Assembly: GCF_947492965.1 (NCBI RefSeq)
Contig: NZ_CANLOZ010000005.1
Span: 1 to 64,000, forward strand
DNA length: 64,000 bases
From: an uncultured Aquimarina sp.
GTDB taxonomy: Bacteria > Bacteroidota > Bacteroidia > Flavobacteriales > Flavobacteriaceae
Direction of reading: 5' to 3'
Part shown: in pieces, positions 38,901 to 45,852 of the stretch
How positions within the stretch are numbered: the first letter of the stretch is position 1
Layout: every line of letters starts with the position of its first letter
The notes under the pieces: generated by a model
Told to the model about the DNA's origin: nothing
Databases searched by the model: none
What the model saw: only the letters and a program-made list of their open reading frames with translations
Translations under genes and position numbers: made by a program

Positions 38901-40213
38901 TTCTCATTATTACTCAAAAAGCCAAAATAAATTCTTGGAAAATCTCCTATAATTTTAACCTCATATGATCCAGCTGTAGTATATGTATGTGTTGCATTAC
39001 CTATTTCTGAAGTAATTGCAGTTCCATCTCCCCAATCCACTAGATAATCATATCCAGCACCTGTGGTGGGTATTATAATGTTTTCATTAGCCCCTGTAGT
39101 TTGCCAAGTGGTAGTAAATGCTCTATTAAAATTACAGATCTGTCCTCCATCAGAGATATCCCAACTGTAAGGAGCAGAAGTTAATTTATTTCTTGCGTTT
39201 GTGGATAGGCAATATCCGGAATTTGCTCTAAAAGAAATATTTTCAGGTATATCTGTACTATCTGTTGCCCAACCAATTAGTGTGGCATCATAATTTCCTA
39301 TAGAAAGATTAGTTCCATCCAGCATAGACGACATATCGTTAACGCTAGAAATATCCCAATCTCCCAAAGCTTGATTAAACCTCCATGCCGAAAAAAACAT
39401 AAATTTCATATTTGTCACTTCACCCACATCCCAGAGGTTTAATGGTTGGTTAAAGCCATGTGCATTATCAAACATAGATTCCATGTTTATCACTTTACTT
39501 ACATCCCAATTATTCAATGGACCATTAAATTTCGTTGAAGATCGAAACATTTTATTCATTACAATTGTTCCGATAACACGTTCCCCTATATTCCAATTGT
39601 TTAGGTTTTGATTAAAGTCAGAAGCATCCTCAAACATGGACGAAAAATCAGTAACACTACCTACATCCCAAACTCCAATATTTTCATTAAAATCAGGGGC
39701 TAATTGAAACATACTAGACATATCGGTGATTGTATTTACATCCCAGTTCTCTATATTATTCTTACGATCAACTAATGAAAAGGCATTCCTAAACATTTGC
39801 GATAGACTAGTTACAGCAGAAAAATCAGGAGTATCATCCGCATCCAATTCTAAACGATCGCATCCATAAAAAGCAGCTTCCATACTAGACCATGAGATCG
39901 TACCCCATTGTTCTACGGTTCTAATTTTACTTTTATCACCTCTATTATTGAAATAAATTCTTGGAAAATCACCCGTGATAGTAACCGTATGCATTCCTGA
40001 AGAAGCATATGTGTGAGAAGCATCTCCGATAAAACCGGTTTCAATAGTTCCATCACCCCAATCAACCGTATAATTGTATCCTGATCCTATAGTGGGAATG
40101 GTAATACTCTCATTAACTGTTGTAGTTTGCCAAGTGGTAATAAATTCACTTTGAGCAAATCCAGCAGTAAAAAAACTAACAATAAAAAATAGTGTAATGT
40201 AAAAGTGTTTCAT
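32912..40213 (-). CDS. Giant BspA/DUF285-repeat surface protein with T9SS sorting domain
   Basis: This 2433-residue protein has a signal peptide (1-20, ending GFAQ). Six modules follow, each with a PKD-like domain (VDWGDGT near residues 55, 398, 741, 1085, 1354 and 1621) and a run of BspA/DUF285 repeats (WDVSxVTNMxxMF type), closing with YDxTLIGWA and a Cys-containing tail. Modules 1-3 are about 343 residues and modules 4-6 about 265. Next come four DUF5011-like Ig domains (about 1883-2184; three nearly identical), two HYR-like domains (about 2187-2350) and a T9SS type A sorting domain (YPNPAKDQVWI, then GVYLITIQQN, to 2433). It should be exported by T9SS and bound at the cell surface, likely as an adhesin; BspA-type repeats bind host or matrix proteins in other bacteria. 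The ligand is unknown. Confidence 0.92.
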   Translation of the reverse strand: MKHFYITLFFIVSFFTAGFAQSEFITTWQTTTVNESITIPTIGSGYNYTVDWGDGTIETGFIGDASHTYASSGMHTVTITGDFPRIYFNNRGDKSKIRTVEQWGTISWSSMEAAFYGCDRLELDADDTPDFSAVTSLSQMFRNAFSLVDRKNNIENWDVNTITDMSSMFQLAPDFNENIGVWDVGSVTDFSSMFEDASDFNQNLNNWNIGERVIGTIVMNKMFRSSTKFNGPLNNWDVSKVINMESMFDNAHGFNQPLNLWDVGEVTNMKFMFFSAWRFNQALGDWDISSVNDMSSMLDGTNLSIGNYDATLIGWATDSTDIPENISFRANSGYCLSTNARNKLTSAPYSWDISDGGQICNFNRAFTTTWQTTGANENIIIPTTGAGYDYLVDWGDGTAITSEIGNATHTYTTAGSYEVKIIGDFPRIYFGFLSNNENASKLQSIKQWGSQQWTSMEYAFSNCINVVIDATDTPDLTGVTSMRGMFNECRSISDNGGGIGDWNVSAVEDMNTTFRNSSFNENINNWDVRNVGSFYGMFQSATNFNQPLNNWRLNSATTTTQMFSGATQFDQDLSDWNTDNITRMNGMFQSATSFNRDLSNWNVSKVEKFQNMFSGATAFNQSLGSWDISSANAMVSMFNNSGLSTANYDATLIGWATQDTGEMIPSNINISFLGSQYCFGTEARNTLTDPTGFNWNITDDGAACATADFFITTWETTVNNQSITFPTTGNGYDYSVDWGDGTIQTGFTGNASHSYATAGIHTVRIIGDFPRIYFNNGGGYKNRIRTIEQWGSISWTSMERAFYGCNSLELNADDTPDLSATTNLSRMFWGAVKFIDRKDTIGNWDVSTITDMSYMFRVAIDFDEDIGNWDVGSVTNFTSMFDSAYNFNQNLNDWNIGERVTGTINMSEMFARTRVFNSPLNNWNVSKVTNMLGMFNEADNFNQPLNLWDVSEVSNMRLMFLRASRFNQTLGDWDIGNVSSISNMLDQSGLSTENYDTTLIGWVGNSNTPSGLDLGASNLTYCFGTDARNTLTDPTGFNWNITDDGTACDLTEAFITTWRINSNNEEISFPIPDTGLDFIVDWGDGTITNEIEEAYHTYANAGTYTIRILGNFNRLRFNDNADSDKILTIEQWGSNTWTSMEDAFRGCTNLEVKATDSPDLSNVTSLAYMFAQCSSLDKDFPVDFSGWDTSGIQDFTWAFADAVAFNSSSIVNWDVSEATTFGFMFVGATAFDQDLSAWDISSAQTMESMLQFTSMSEENYDKTLIGWATLDTASGETQIPSNVDLEVDATYCLGVNAKNTLLNAPYDWTIDDGGLGCPNEDLFITTWNIATDFEFITLPVVGSGLDFVVDWGDGTVTFETQEAYHTYENAGTYTMRILGDFNRINFDGYPSSEKIVTIEQWGPNFWTSMEDAFNGCINLKLNADDVPDLSSVSSTQRMFQGCTNLEDLQDKMNDWDMSAVIDTRSMFENCSLFNEVISDWNVTNVRTMNAMFQSATAFNQSLGSWDISAANTMDNMLVDAGMSSENYDKTLIGWATLEAGETQIPSDITFDASAAYCLGEAARNILTDASGLNWIISDDGLGCAPTDAFITTWTVADGGQITIPNFSMFIAHNYNVDWGDGTFSIGNTSSTSHTYTSGGTYTVSITGNMPTIFFGIADNTTKESLQTIEQWGNQKWEYLNAGFAGCTNLKLNADDTPDLSVVSTEDIGSMFNGCTNFEDLKDQIGNWDMSQVQDISFMFFNCSVFNEDISTWSFDNLTSTTNTFSNALSFNQDISNWDMSNLVRAADMFKGASSFNQNLTSWDLSSLTTGLDEIFVGTALSQENYDNTLIGWATLEAGETQIPTGIDLVADATYCLAEAARNTLLSAPYNWSITDGGLGCIDPIITLIGDNPQTIEKGDAYTELGVDVTYGAIVTINATSVDTDVVGSYTVTYDATNTVSGATATQVTRMVEVVDTTAPVITLNGPNPQIIELGDPYVEQGATTDDGSPVTLDTNISLLVSNVGTYSATYFAADAYGNSSTVFRTVEVVDTTAPVITLNGPNPQIIELGDPYVELGATTDDGSTITFDTNIYLFVSDVGTYTAMYFAIDDYGNSSIVFRTVEVVDTTAPVITLNGPNPQIIELGDPYVELGATTDDGSPVTLDTNINLLVSDVGTYSAMYFAADAYGNSSTVFRTVEVVDTTNPTVVCQNITVQLDDTGNASITAAMIDNGSADLSGIASIAIDITDFDCTNIGDNMVTLTVIDAHGNIEMCMATVTVEDNISPEFDITTVPTDMEVPFDTGDMYALADFTTDVVVTDNCDSNRRALATTITQSPVAGTLLGAGDHLITLTATDDNSNIETISFTITVSGILSVEENEEYLFTIYPNPAKDQVWITGLQGEAEVTISDINGRILRTIKVMNDQAISTRDLSEGVYLITIQQNNINQTMRLMKN
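33665..34345. repeat. Three near-identical 225-bp tandem repeats (DUF5011 domains)
   Basis: Nearly identical DNA recurs with exact 225-bp (75-residue) spacing. One example is the segment TTTGTGGATTTGG at 33856, 34081 and 34306. Each unit encodes one Ig-like domain with LNGPNPQIIELGDPYVE. High DNA identity implies recent expansion or gene conversion. Confidence 0.85.
34560..40130. repeat. Six divergent PKD + BspA modules
   Basis: Six copies of an about 0.8-1.0 kb coding module lie in tandem, marked by the VDWGDGT codons at plus positions near 40046, 39020, 37990, 36958, 36150 and 35349. The three copies nearest the gene start are spaced about 1030 bp; the others are about 800-870 bp. They are similar at protein level, less so as DNA. 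Confidence 0.8.
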
Positions 40214-40353
40214 CTGTTGCTTGTATAAGGTTTATCAGCCAGATGGAATTCGCCAATAGTAATGATCAGTTCAATAAAAATCATTTTAACGGCTCATTTC
40301 ATAAGGGGCTTTTTATTAAAAAAAGAGTTGAAATAAATTCTTAAAATCGAGTG

Positions 40354-40382
40354 CAAAATTAACAGGATTTTAAGGGTTACAA
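40354..40382 (-). promoter_or_regulatory. Candidate promoter of the BspA-repeat gene
   Basis: On the minus strand TTG (40382-40380) and TAATTTTG (40361-40354) are separated by 18 bp, close to the Bacteroidetes TTG-N19-TAnnTTTG consensus. The start codon is about 140 bp downstream, giving a long 5' leader. The same TAATTTTG box precedes the adhesin gene at 45563. Confidence 0.55.
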
Positions 40383-40390
40383 AGAATTTA

Positions 40391-40434
40391 GGGGTTGCAA
40401 AAGGGTTGCAACGAGGTGTTTTTGGGGTTGCAGG
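40391..40434 (+). promoter_or_regulatory. 11-bp phased direct repeats upstream of the BspA-repeat gene
   Basis: Four 9-bp sites lie at exactly 11-bp steps on the plus strand: GGGTTGCAA (40392), GGGTTGCAA (40403), AGGTGTTTT (40414, degenerate) and GGGTTGCAG (40425). The first begins 31 bp upstream of the TAATTTTG box. An extra out-of-phase GGGTTACAA at 40374 overlaps the -33 TTG. Same-face spacing of one helical turn suggests cooperative protein binding. Confidence 0.6.
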
Positions 40435-40542
40435 TTTATTTTTCTTTTCTTTATGGGCTATATCGGTCCCTTCGAGAACTTGAGCGTGGGCTTAGGCTCT
40501 CGAAGCCCTACATGATGAAGACTAGAATTGGTTCTCGATACA

Positions 40543-40560
40543 TCCCGATATACATCGGGA
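40543..40560. repeat. Palindromic REP-like element
   Basis: TCCCGAT and ATCGGGA are perfect arms around ATAC, flanked by GGTTCTCGATAC on the left and CACTCGAACTGACG on the right. It is an imperfect larger palindrome of the dispersed intergenic kind seen in flavobacteria. A second hairpin lies at 40471-40504. Confidence 0.5.
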
Positions 40561-40727
40561 CACTCGAACTGACGATATGTTATATTCAAAATTTGACCTT
40601 TTGAGTAATTAAGGGGCCACACACATCGAGGGCTGAGGTTCTGGAAGCCAAAAAAGGGAAGTTCTAAAGTTATACTTCGACAGGCCCAGTATGACATCAT
40701 AACTCCTGCAGTAAAATTATGGACTAA

Positions 40728-42368
40728 TTAAATATTGGAATTCTTAATAAACTCGATAATATCTTGTTTAGAATCTACTCCTATTTTTTTACGAATACGA
40801 GAGCGTGCAGATTTAATAGCAGAAACGGTATTGTTTTGTAGTTTGCTAATTTCTGTGGCATTAAGTCCTAAGGTCATTAAACATAGTAGCTCTTTTTCTT
40901 TTTCTTTTAAATCGGGAAATTTATTATCCAAAATCACTTTAAAATCCATACTTACCGTATCTATATAAGATTTTAAATCCGTGATATTAGTTTTTGTTGC
41001 TTTTTCCGACAGTAAGGATGCTGATAATGATTGTAAGGCAGTTTTACGTTCTTTTTCGTTTTCTAGTTTGATAATCTCCTTAATATCGCCCAAGGTTTTA
41101 CTCAATACTTCTTGTCGTAAAGAATTTTCTATAACCGCATTTTTCAATTCTTTTTCTTTGGTAACTAATGCCAATTCTGCTTTTACCTTTTCCAATTGCT
41201 CAGTTGCTAACTCTTCATTCGATAAGGCTATTCGTTGCTTCGCGTTTTTACGTGTCAACCAGAAAATAATACCTCCCAAGATGGTGGCAATTACAAAAAG
41301 TAATAAGTACAATTGCTTCTTAGATGTTTCATTTTCCAATCTTAATTCACTTGCTTGCTTTTCTTTATCAAATTTATAATTGAGTTCTAATTCTGTAATA
41401 CGCTTGGTTTTTTCTGTATTATTAATAGAATCATTATACATTTTATAGATCTTGTAATCTTGTAACGCTTGCTCATACGCTCCTCTAGTTTCATTCAGAT
41501 TACTTTTGCTATAATATTGTGTTCTTAATAGTCCATTATTTTTAATCTTTTTAGCTTCTGCAATAGCACTATCTAAATATGGAACCGCAGTGTCATATTG
41601 TTGTAAAGCATTGTATAACACTGCTACATTTAAATAACTTACGCTTAACTCATTCAAATCTTTTGCTTTTTTAGAAATACTTATGTTTTCCTTATAGATC
41701 TGAATGGCTTTATCATATTCTTTATTTGAGTAATATAATAATGCTAAACTTCCATTCGCTTTTGATTTTCGAAGATCAGAACAGGGTAAATCTTTTACTA
41801 TAGCTATATGGAACCTGCAAGAATCTAATTGTTTATTTTGATAATAAGTAACTGCCAACATGTGATGAGAAAGCGCAAGATCTTCCACATCCACCAGGTT
41901 TTCTTTGATGTGTATAGATTTCTTCAGATATTGTTTTGCTTTATTATATTCTTTTTGACGTCTATAAAACATTCCTAAGTTGTGAAATGTTAATCCAATA
42001 TTTGTAGAATCTTGCAAGTTCTGACTGAGATCTAAAGCTTCCAAATATGATGCCAATGCCTCTTCTGTTTTACTTTCCTTAGTATCCAAAATACCAAGAT
42101 AATTTAGTGCAGCGGCTTTAGCACTTTGATAGTAAACCCCTTTTTTCGTTTTAACGGTTCGCAATACATCTTTGAGGATAATCCTTGTAGTATCTACATT
42201 AGATGCAAGTAATTGTTTTGCCAAGTCTATTTGAAAGCGAAGTCGAGTAGAATCAGTAGTCGCATTTTCGATCTTATCCTTTAATTGATTTGCTATACTA
42301 TCATGAGATTGAGCATAGCTCTGCATCATACAAAGAAAGAAAAAAATAATAGGGTATAGTAGTTTCAA
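40728..42368 (-). CDS. Membrane TPR protein with C-terminal LuxR-like HTH
   Basis: This 546-residue protein has a signal peptide (1-19, ending SYAQ), about seven tetratricopeptide repeats (about 30-330; ALASYLEALDLSQNLQD, AKQYLKKSIHIKENL, DKAIQIYKENISISKKA), one membrane helix (about 351-371), a coiled coil and a C-terminal helix-turn-helix (about 489-534; KEKELLCLMTLGLNATEISK, then VSAIKSARSRIRKKIG). The layout, with periplasmic TPRs, a membrane helix and a cytoplasmic LuxR-like DNA-binding domain, is common in Flavobacteriia. It would sense something outside or in the envelope and bind DNA while membrane-bound. It lies between two T9SS surface-protein genes, and all three have the same phased operator. 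Control of itself and its neighbours is inferred. Confidence 0.9.
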   Translation of the reverse strand: MKLLYPIIFFFLCMMQSYAQSHDSIANQLKDKIENATTDSTRLRFQIDLAKQLLASNVDTTRIILKDVLRTVKTKKGVYYQSAKAAALNYLGILDTKESKTEEALASYLEALDLSQNLQDSTNIGLTFHNLGMFYRRQKEYNKAKQYLKKSIHIKENLVDVEDLALSHHMLAVTYYQNKQLDSCRFHIAIVKDLPCSDLRKSKANGSLALLYYSNKEYDKAIQIYKENISISKKAKDLNELSVSYLNVAVLYNALQQYDTAVPYLDSAIAEAKKIKNNGLLRTQYYSKSNLNETRGAYEQALQDYKIYKMYNDSINNTEKTKRITELELNYKFDKEKQASELRLENETSKKQLYLLLFVIATILGGIIFWLTRKNAKQRIALSNEELATEQLEKVKAELALVTKEKELKNAVIENSLRQEVLSKTLGDIKEIIKLENEKERKTALQSLSASLLSEKATKTNITDLKSYIDTVSMDFKVILDNKFPDLKEKEKELLCLMTLGLNATEISKLQNNTVSAIKSARSRIRKKIGVDSKQDIIEFIKNSNI

Positions 42369-42415
42369 AGGGAGTATCAGGTTTTAATAGTATGTGACAA
42401 AAGGTTTATTAGTTT

Positions 42416-42423
42416 CAAAAATA
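42416..42423 (-). promoter_or_regulatory. Candidate -7 element of the TPR-HTH gene
   Basis: The minus strand reads TATTTTTG, a full TAnnTTTG match, 48 bp before the ATG. At the -33 position the first phased repeat supplies TGG where TTG is usual. Confidence 0.5.
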
Positions 42424-42436
42424 CAAGATAATTTAT

Positions 42437-42478
42437 TTGCTACCACAATGAAACCCTTTTGACACCTTTTTGCTACCC
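42437..42478 (-). promoter_or_regulatory. Four 11-bp phased direct repeats upstream of the TPR-HTH gene
   Basis: On the minus strand, in order toward the gene, the sites are GGGTAGCAA (42478-42470), AGGTGTCAA (42467-42459), GGGTTTCAT (42456-42448) and TGGTAGCAA (42445-42437). All four are exactly 11 bp apart and fit RGGTNNCAA with at most one deviation. The array starts 13 bp upstream of the -7 box, so the nearest site covers the -33 region. Autoregulation is a natural inference. Confidence 0.65.
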
Positions 42479-42501
42479 CATTTCTAATTCTTTCATAAAA
42501 A

Positions 42502-42528
42502 ATCCCGATACATATTCGGTATCGGGAT
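42502..42528 (-). terminator. Terminator of the hexapeptide-repeat adhesin gene
   Basis: ATCCCGATAC (42502-42511) and GTATCGGGAT (42519-42528) are perfect 10-bp arms with a 7-nt loop. On the minus strand the hairpin is followed by TTTTTTATG. It lies 24 bp past the adhesin stop codon. Confidence 0.8.
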
Positions 42529-42551
42529 CAAGATATCATAATTATTTTTTC

Positions 42552-45500
42552 TTAGTTGATTACCATTTTTCTAGTATCTACTTTTTTGTTATCGGTAAAT
42601 AACGTGTAAAAATAAGTTCCAGAAGCAAGTCCATCGCTATTGATATGCAATTCTCCTTCTCCCACTTCTCCAATCTCAATGGTGGAAACAACTTGCCCAC
42701 TCGTATTACTGAACACAATTGAAGCCTTGCGTACATTTGTTGGAATATAATATTTTATGGAAGACGTAGCATCAAAAGGATTAGGAATGTTTTGGTATAA
42801 CACTGCCTTTTGATTTGCTCTTCCTCCTACATCACCTATTCCTAAAGTATGTTCCAAATTGCTCAACCTAGTTTCTATATCTGTCAATAATGGAGATAAA
42901 TCTACCGTTACTGAAGCACCATTTTGAATTTCTATAGTAAGATCTGTACCGCTTAGACTAGCAGAAGTTAAATCTTGTCCATCTGTATTTACAAAGGCTG
43001 AAAAATCCACTGTATTTCCATTGCTGATACTTAAGGTGCTATCAGTTAAATCCAAAATTTGACTATCAGTTCCGGTTCCATCTTGCAATGCAGAAAGATC
43101 AACCGTATTTCCATTACTAATGCTTAGCGTAGCATCAGTTAAATTTAATGTTTGGCTATCGGTTCCCGTTCCATCTTGTAGAGCAGATAAATCCACTGAA
43201 TTTCCATTACTAATACTTAAAGTATTATCAGTTAAATCCAAAGTTTGATTATCAGTTCCTGTTCCATCCTGTAACGAGGATAGATCTACTGTATTTCCTC
43301 CAGAAATTGATAAATCTGTTTCATTTAAACTTAACCGCTGACTATCGGTATTATCTAAATAACCGGAAAGATCAACCGTAGAGGCATTACCCGAAATGCT
43401 TAAAGTATTGGTGGCTAATGATAATGCTTGCGCATCCGTATTATCTAAATATCCTGATAAATCTATTGAAGTTGCATCATTTGTTAAACTCAACGTATTA
43501 TCTGTTAGCGTTAAATCCTGACTGTCTGTATTGTCCAAATAACCCGAAAGATCAACCGTAGAGGCATTACCAGAAATACTTAAGGTATTGGTGGCTAATG
43601 ATAATGCTTGCGCATCCGTATTATCTAAATATCCTGATAAGTCTATTGAAGTTGCATCATTTGTTAAACTTAGAGTATTATCTGTTAGCGTTAAATCCTG
43701 ACTGTCTGTATTGTCCAAATAACCTGAAAGATCAATCGTAGATGCATTACCAGAAATACTTAAGGTATTCGTTGCTAATGATAATGCTTGCGCATCCGTA
43801 TTATCTAAATATCCTGATAAGTCTATTGAAGTCGCATCATTTGTTAAACTCAACGTATTATCTGTTAGTGTTAAATCCTGACTGTCTGTATTGTCCAAAT
43901 AACCCGAAAGATCAATAGTCGATGCATTACCAGAAATACTTAAGGTATTCGTTACCAATGACAACTCTTGCGCATCTGTATTATCTAAATATCCTGATAA
44001 ATCTACAGTTTTAGTTGCCTCAGCATCATCTTGTAACGATAATTCAAGAACATTATCATTTAATTGAAAAACGTCAATGATTTGGTCGTCGGTATCCGTG
44101 TCAACATCTTGAGTAGAATTTATCCATCCCGTACCATTCCATATAAAAATAGATGATAAATCTGTATCATATACCAATAATCCTGCATCTGTAGTGGTTA
44201 ATGCATTTCCACTAGCAGCTGTTGTTACCATAGCGTTACGTTGCGCTGTAGTAAGTCTATTGACTAAAAACCCTTTATCTGTATCTGCTAACTCTAAAGA
44301 TGCATTTTGATTGGCTGCTACCGTACCGATACCCACACTTAGTCTATTAGTAGCTGTATTACCGCCAAGTGCCATGGTATTGGGGGTAGTAATGTTCACA
44401 TTATGGCCTAGAGCCACCGAGTATTGTTGGTTAACTTTACTAAACGCGCCAATTACAATCGCTCCTGTATTTCTTCCTGTAGATTCTGCCTCATGTCCTA
44501 TAACTACCTTCTCTGTTCCTTGTATATTTACTGAACTTCCCATAAACACATTCCGTTCATTTCGTATACTCCCCGATGACCCGACTTCTAAAAAATCTGC
44601 ATTCCAACCAATCCCTACATTGTCCGAACCATATCGATTTGTTCCCCCTGCGGTAGCTCCTAGATATGTATTTCTGTTAGAACCGTTAGTTCCTCCTACT
44701 CTATCATTCTCGAAACCTGCTCCATAACCGACAAAAGTGTTTCCATGAGCATTATCGCTATTTGCTCCAGCAGCAAACCCTAAAAAAGTATTGGCACCAC
44801 CCGAAGTATTATCAAGACCTGATCCTGCACCCAAAAAAGTATTTCCAATCCCTGTAGTATTGGTTTCTCCACTAGAAGCATTACGATAATATATATCATA
44901 AGAAGTATCAATAAGCGCTAATTCGGTATCGACATTACTCGGAGCTTTACCTCCGACAAACGTATTCCCTGATGCTGCAATATTATTATACCCTGCTCGT
45001 CTTCCTATAAATACATTATCAGATCCGGTAGTGGTATTTCTACCTGTATCTTCTCCCATAAATACATTACGATCACCTTCTGTAAGTTTCCAACCTGCCT
45101 CTTCACCTATAATCGTGTTGTCATAACCTCCTGTTAGATCTTTACCTGCCTCTGTCCCAATAACTACATTGTCGTTACCTATGTTATATCGGGCTACAGA
45201 GTTACCTATATAGACATTATCATAGCTATTTGTTGTTTGGTCTGCAGCAAACATCCCTATAATGGTATTGTCATAATCACTATTATCTAGACTTGCTCCT
45301 GCCAAACCTCCAATCAATATATTTCTATAACCAGTAGTTAAGTATCCACCAGCGCCCGGACCAAAAATAAGATTCCAATCCCCTGAGCTTATTTGTGAAC
45401 CCGGAGTATATGATTCACTTCGATCATAAGGTGCAGGAGTATGAGTACTAATATCCTCCTCAGGAATTATACTTGCTCCGCTAACCTGATTATTGGTCTG

Positions 45501-45563
45501 TGCTTGAAATTGAACTGTGTAAAATATAAAGATTGTTGCTGTAAAGTGTAAAAGTCTTTTCAT
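42552..45563 (-). CDS. Hexapeptide-repeat adhesin with T9SS sorting domain
   Basis: The protein is 1003 residues from the chosen ATG, which starts MKRLLHFTATIF; a Met 7 codons upstream is less signal-like. After a signal peptide come imperfect repeats of a trimeric-adhesin head type (about 60-380; DNVVIGTEAG, NVFIGRRAG, NTFLGAGSG). A linker with LLVYDTDLSSIFIWNGTGWI follows, then a long stalk of 30-residue repeats (about 470-890; LSLATNTLSISGNAS, SIDLSGYLDNTD), a short coiled coil (LLTDIETRLSNLE) and a T9SS type A sorting domain (about 930-1003; YQNIPNPFDATSSIKYYIP, GTYFYTLFTDNKK). It is likely a surface fibre or adhesin. The gene has its own promoter and phased repeats and ends at a strong terminator. 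Confidence 0.88.
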   Translation of the reverse strand: MKRLLHFTATIFIFYTVQFQAQTNNQVSGASIIPEEDISTHTPAPYDRSESYTPGSQISSGDWNLIFGPGAGGYLTTGYRNILIGGLAGASLDNSDYDNTIIGMFAADQTTNSYDNVYIGNSVARYNIGNDNVVIGTEAGKDLTGGYDNTIIGEEAGWKLTEGDRNVFMGEDTGRNTTTGSDNVFIGRRAGYNNIAASGNTFVGGKAPSNVDTELALIDTSYDIYYRNASSGETNTTGIGNTFLGAGSGLDNTSGGANTFLGFAAGANSDNAHGNTFVGYGAGFENDRVGGTNGSNRNTYLGATAGGTNRYGSDNVGIGWNADFLEVGSSGSIRNERNVFMGSSVNIQGTEKVVIGHEAESTGRNTGAIVIGAFSKVNQQYSVALGHNVNITTPNTMALGGNTATNRLSVGIGTVAANQNASLELADTDKGFLVNRLTTAQRNAMVTTAASGNALTTTDAGLLVYDTDLSSIFIWNGTGWINSTQDVDTDTDDQIIDVFQLNDNVLELSLQDDAEATKTVDLSGYLDNTDAQELSLVTNTLSISGNASTIDLSGYLDNTDSQDLTLTDNTLSLTNDATSIDLSGYLDNTDAQALSLATNTLSISGNASTIDLSGYLDNTDSQDLTLTDNTLSLTNDATSIDLSGYLDNTDAQALSLATNTLSISGNASTVDLSGYLDNTDSQDLTLTDNTLSLTNDATSIDLSGYLDNTDAQALSLATNTLSISGNASTVDLSGYLDNTDSQRLSLNETDLSISGGNTVDLSSLQDGTGTDNQTLDLTDNTLSISNGNSVDLSALQDGTGTDSQTLNLTDATLSISNGNTVDLSALQDGTGTDSQILDLTDSTLSISNGNTVDFSAFVNTDGQDLTSASLSGTDLTIEIQNGASVTVDLSPLLTDIETRLSNLEHTLGIGDVGGRANQKAVLYQNIPNPFDATSSIKYYIPTNVRKASIVFSNTSGQVVSTIEIGEVGEGELHINSDGLASGTYFYTLFTDNKKVDTRKMVIN
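43335..44010. repeat. 180-bp tandem repeats in the adhesin stalk
   Basis: Near-identical DNA recurs every 180 bp (two 30-residue units). The segment ending GCATTAC(C/A)(C/A)GAAAT is found near 43377, 43557, 43737 and 43917. The most similar copies differ at only a few positions, so copy number is likely variable between strains. A shorter related 90-bp unit continues at 43010-43330. Confidence 0.85.
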
Positions 45564-45586
45564 ACTAGGGCTTTTAAATTGCACGA

Positions 45587-45594
45587 CAAAATTA
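45587..45594 (-). promoter_or_regulatory. Candidate -7 element of the adhesin gene
   Basis: The minus strand reads TAATTTTG, identical to the box of the BspA-repeat gene, 24 bp before the ATG at 45563. No -33 TTG is found, so activator dependence is plausible. Confidence 0.5.
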
Positions 45595-45625
45595 TAGTAA
45601 CAGCTTAGAAAAATAATGTGAAATG

Positions 45626-45645
45626 GGGTTGCAAAAAGGTGTCAA
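45626..45645 (+). promoter_or_regulatory. Phased repeat pair upstream of the adhesin gene
   Basis: GGGTTGCAA (45626-45634) and AGGTGTCAA (45637-45645) are 11 bp apart, 32 bp upstream of the TAATTTTG box. The surrounding 26 bp match the array of the TPR-HTH gene at all but one position over the two distal sites, but in opposite orientation to the gene. The pair also lies in the leader of the divergent carboxylase operon (start 45853). Confidence 0.6.
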
Positions 45646-45852
45646 ACTTGATTTTTGTTGGGGGATTATGTAACTAAACTATCTCTACAGATACAATCAA
45701 AATAGAAAAGCAATCAAACTCATAATGAAAGTCTTTATTTTTTCATTTTCTTAGAAAAGATACCCTTTATGAAACAATTTTTAAAAATTTCACAAGAAAT
45801 CCCTATGCTGAATATAAATACCTATATTTATCCACCAAATGAATGATTATTT

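Larger units (their letters stand above)
40214..40727. other. 514-bp intergenic region: promoter, phased repeats, REP-like DNA
   Basis: No gene is credible here; open frames across 40395-40700 are made by repetitive palindromes. The left part holds the promoter and phased repeats of the BspA-repeat gene (listed separately). The right part, 40461-40700, holds inverted repeats of a REP-like kind: TTCGAGA (40471) with TCTCGAA (40498), and TCCCGAT (40543) with ATCGGGA (40554). Confidence 0.7.

Noticed and set aside
40395-40700. Overlapping open frames of 69 and 80 codons on both strands
   Set aside because: They are created by palindromic REP-like DNA and the phased repeats; the translated products have no protein-like pattern.
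43335-44010. Regular repeats suggesting a CRISPR-like array
   Set aside because: The 180-bp units are in frame and code for 30-residue stalk repeats; spacers are not unique.
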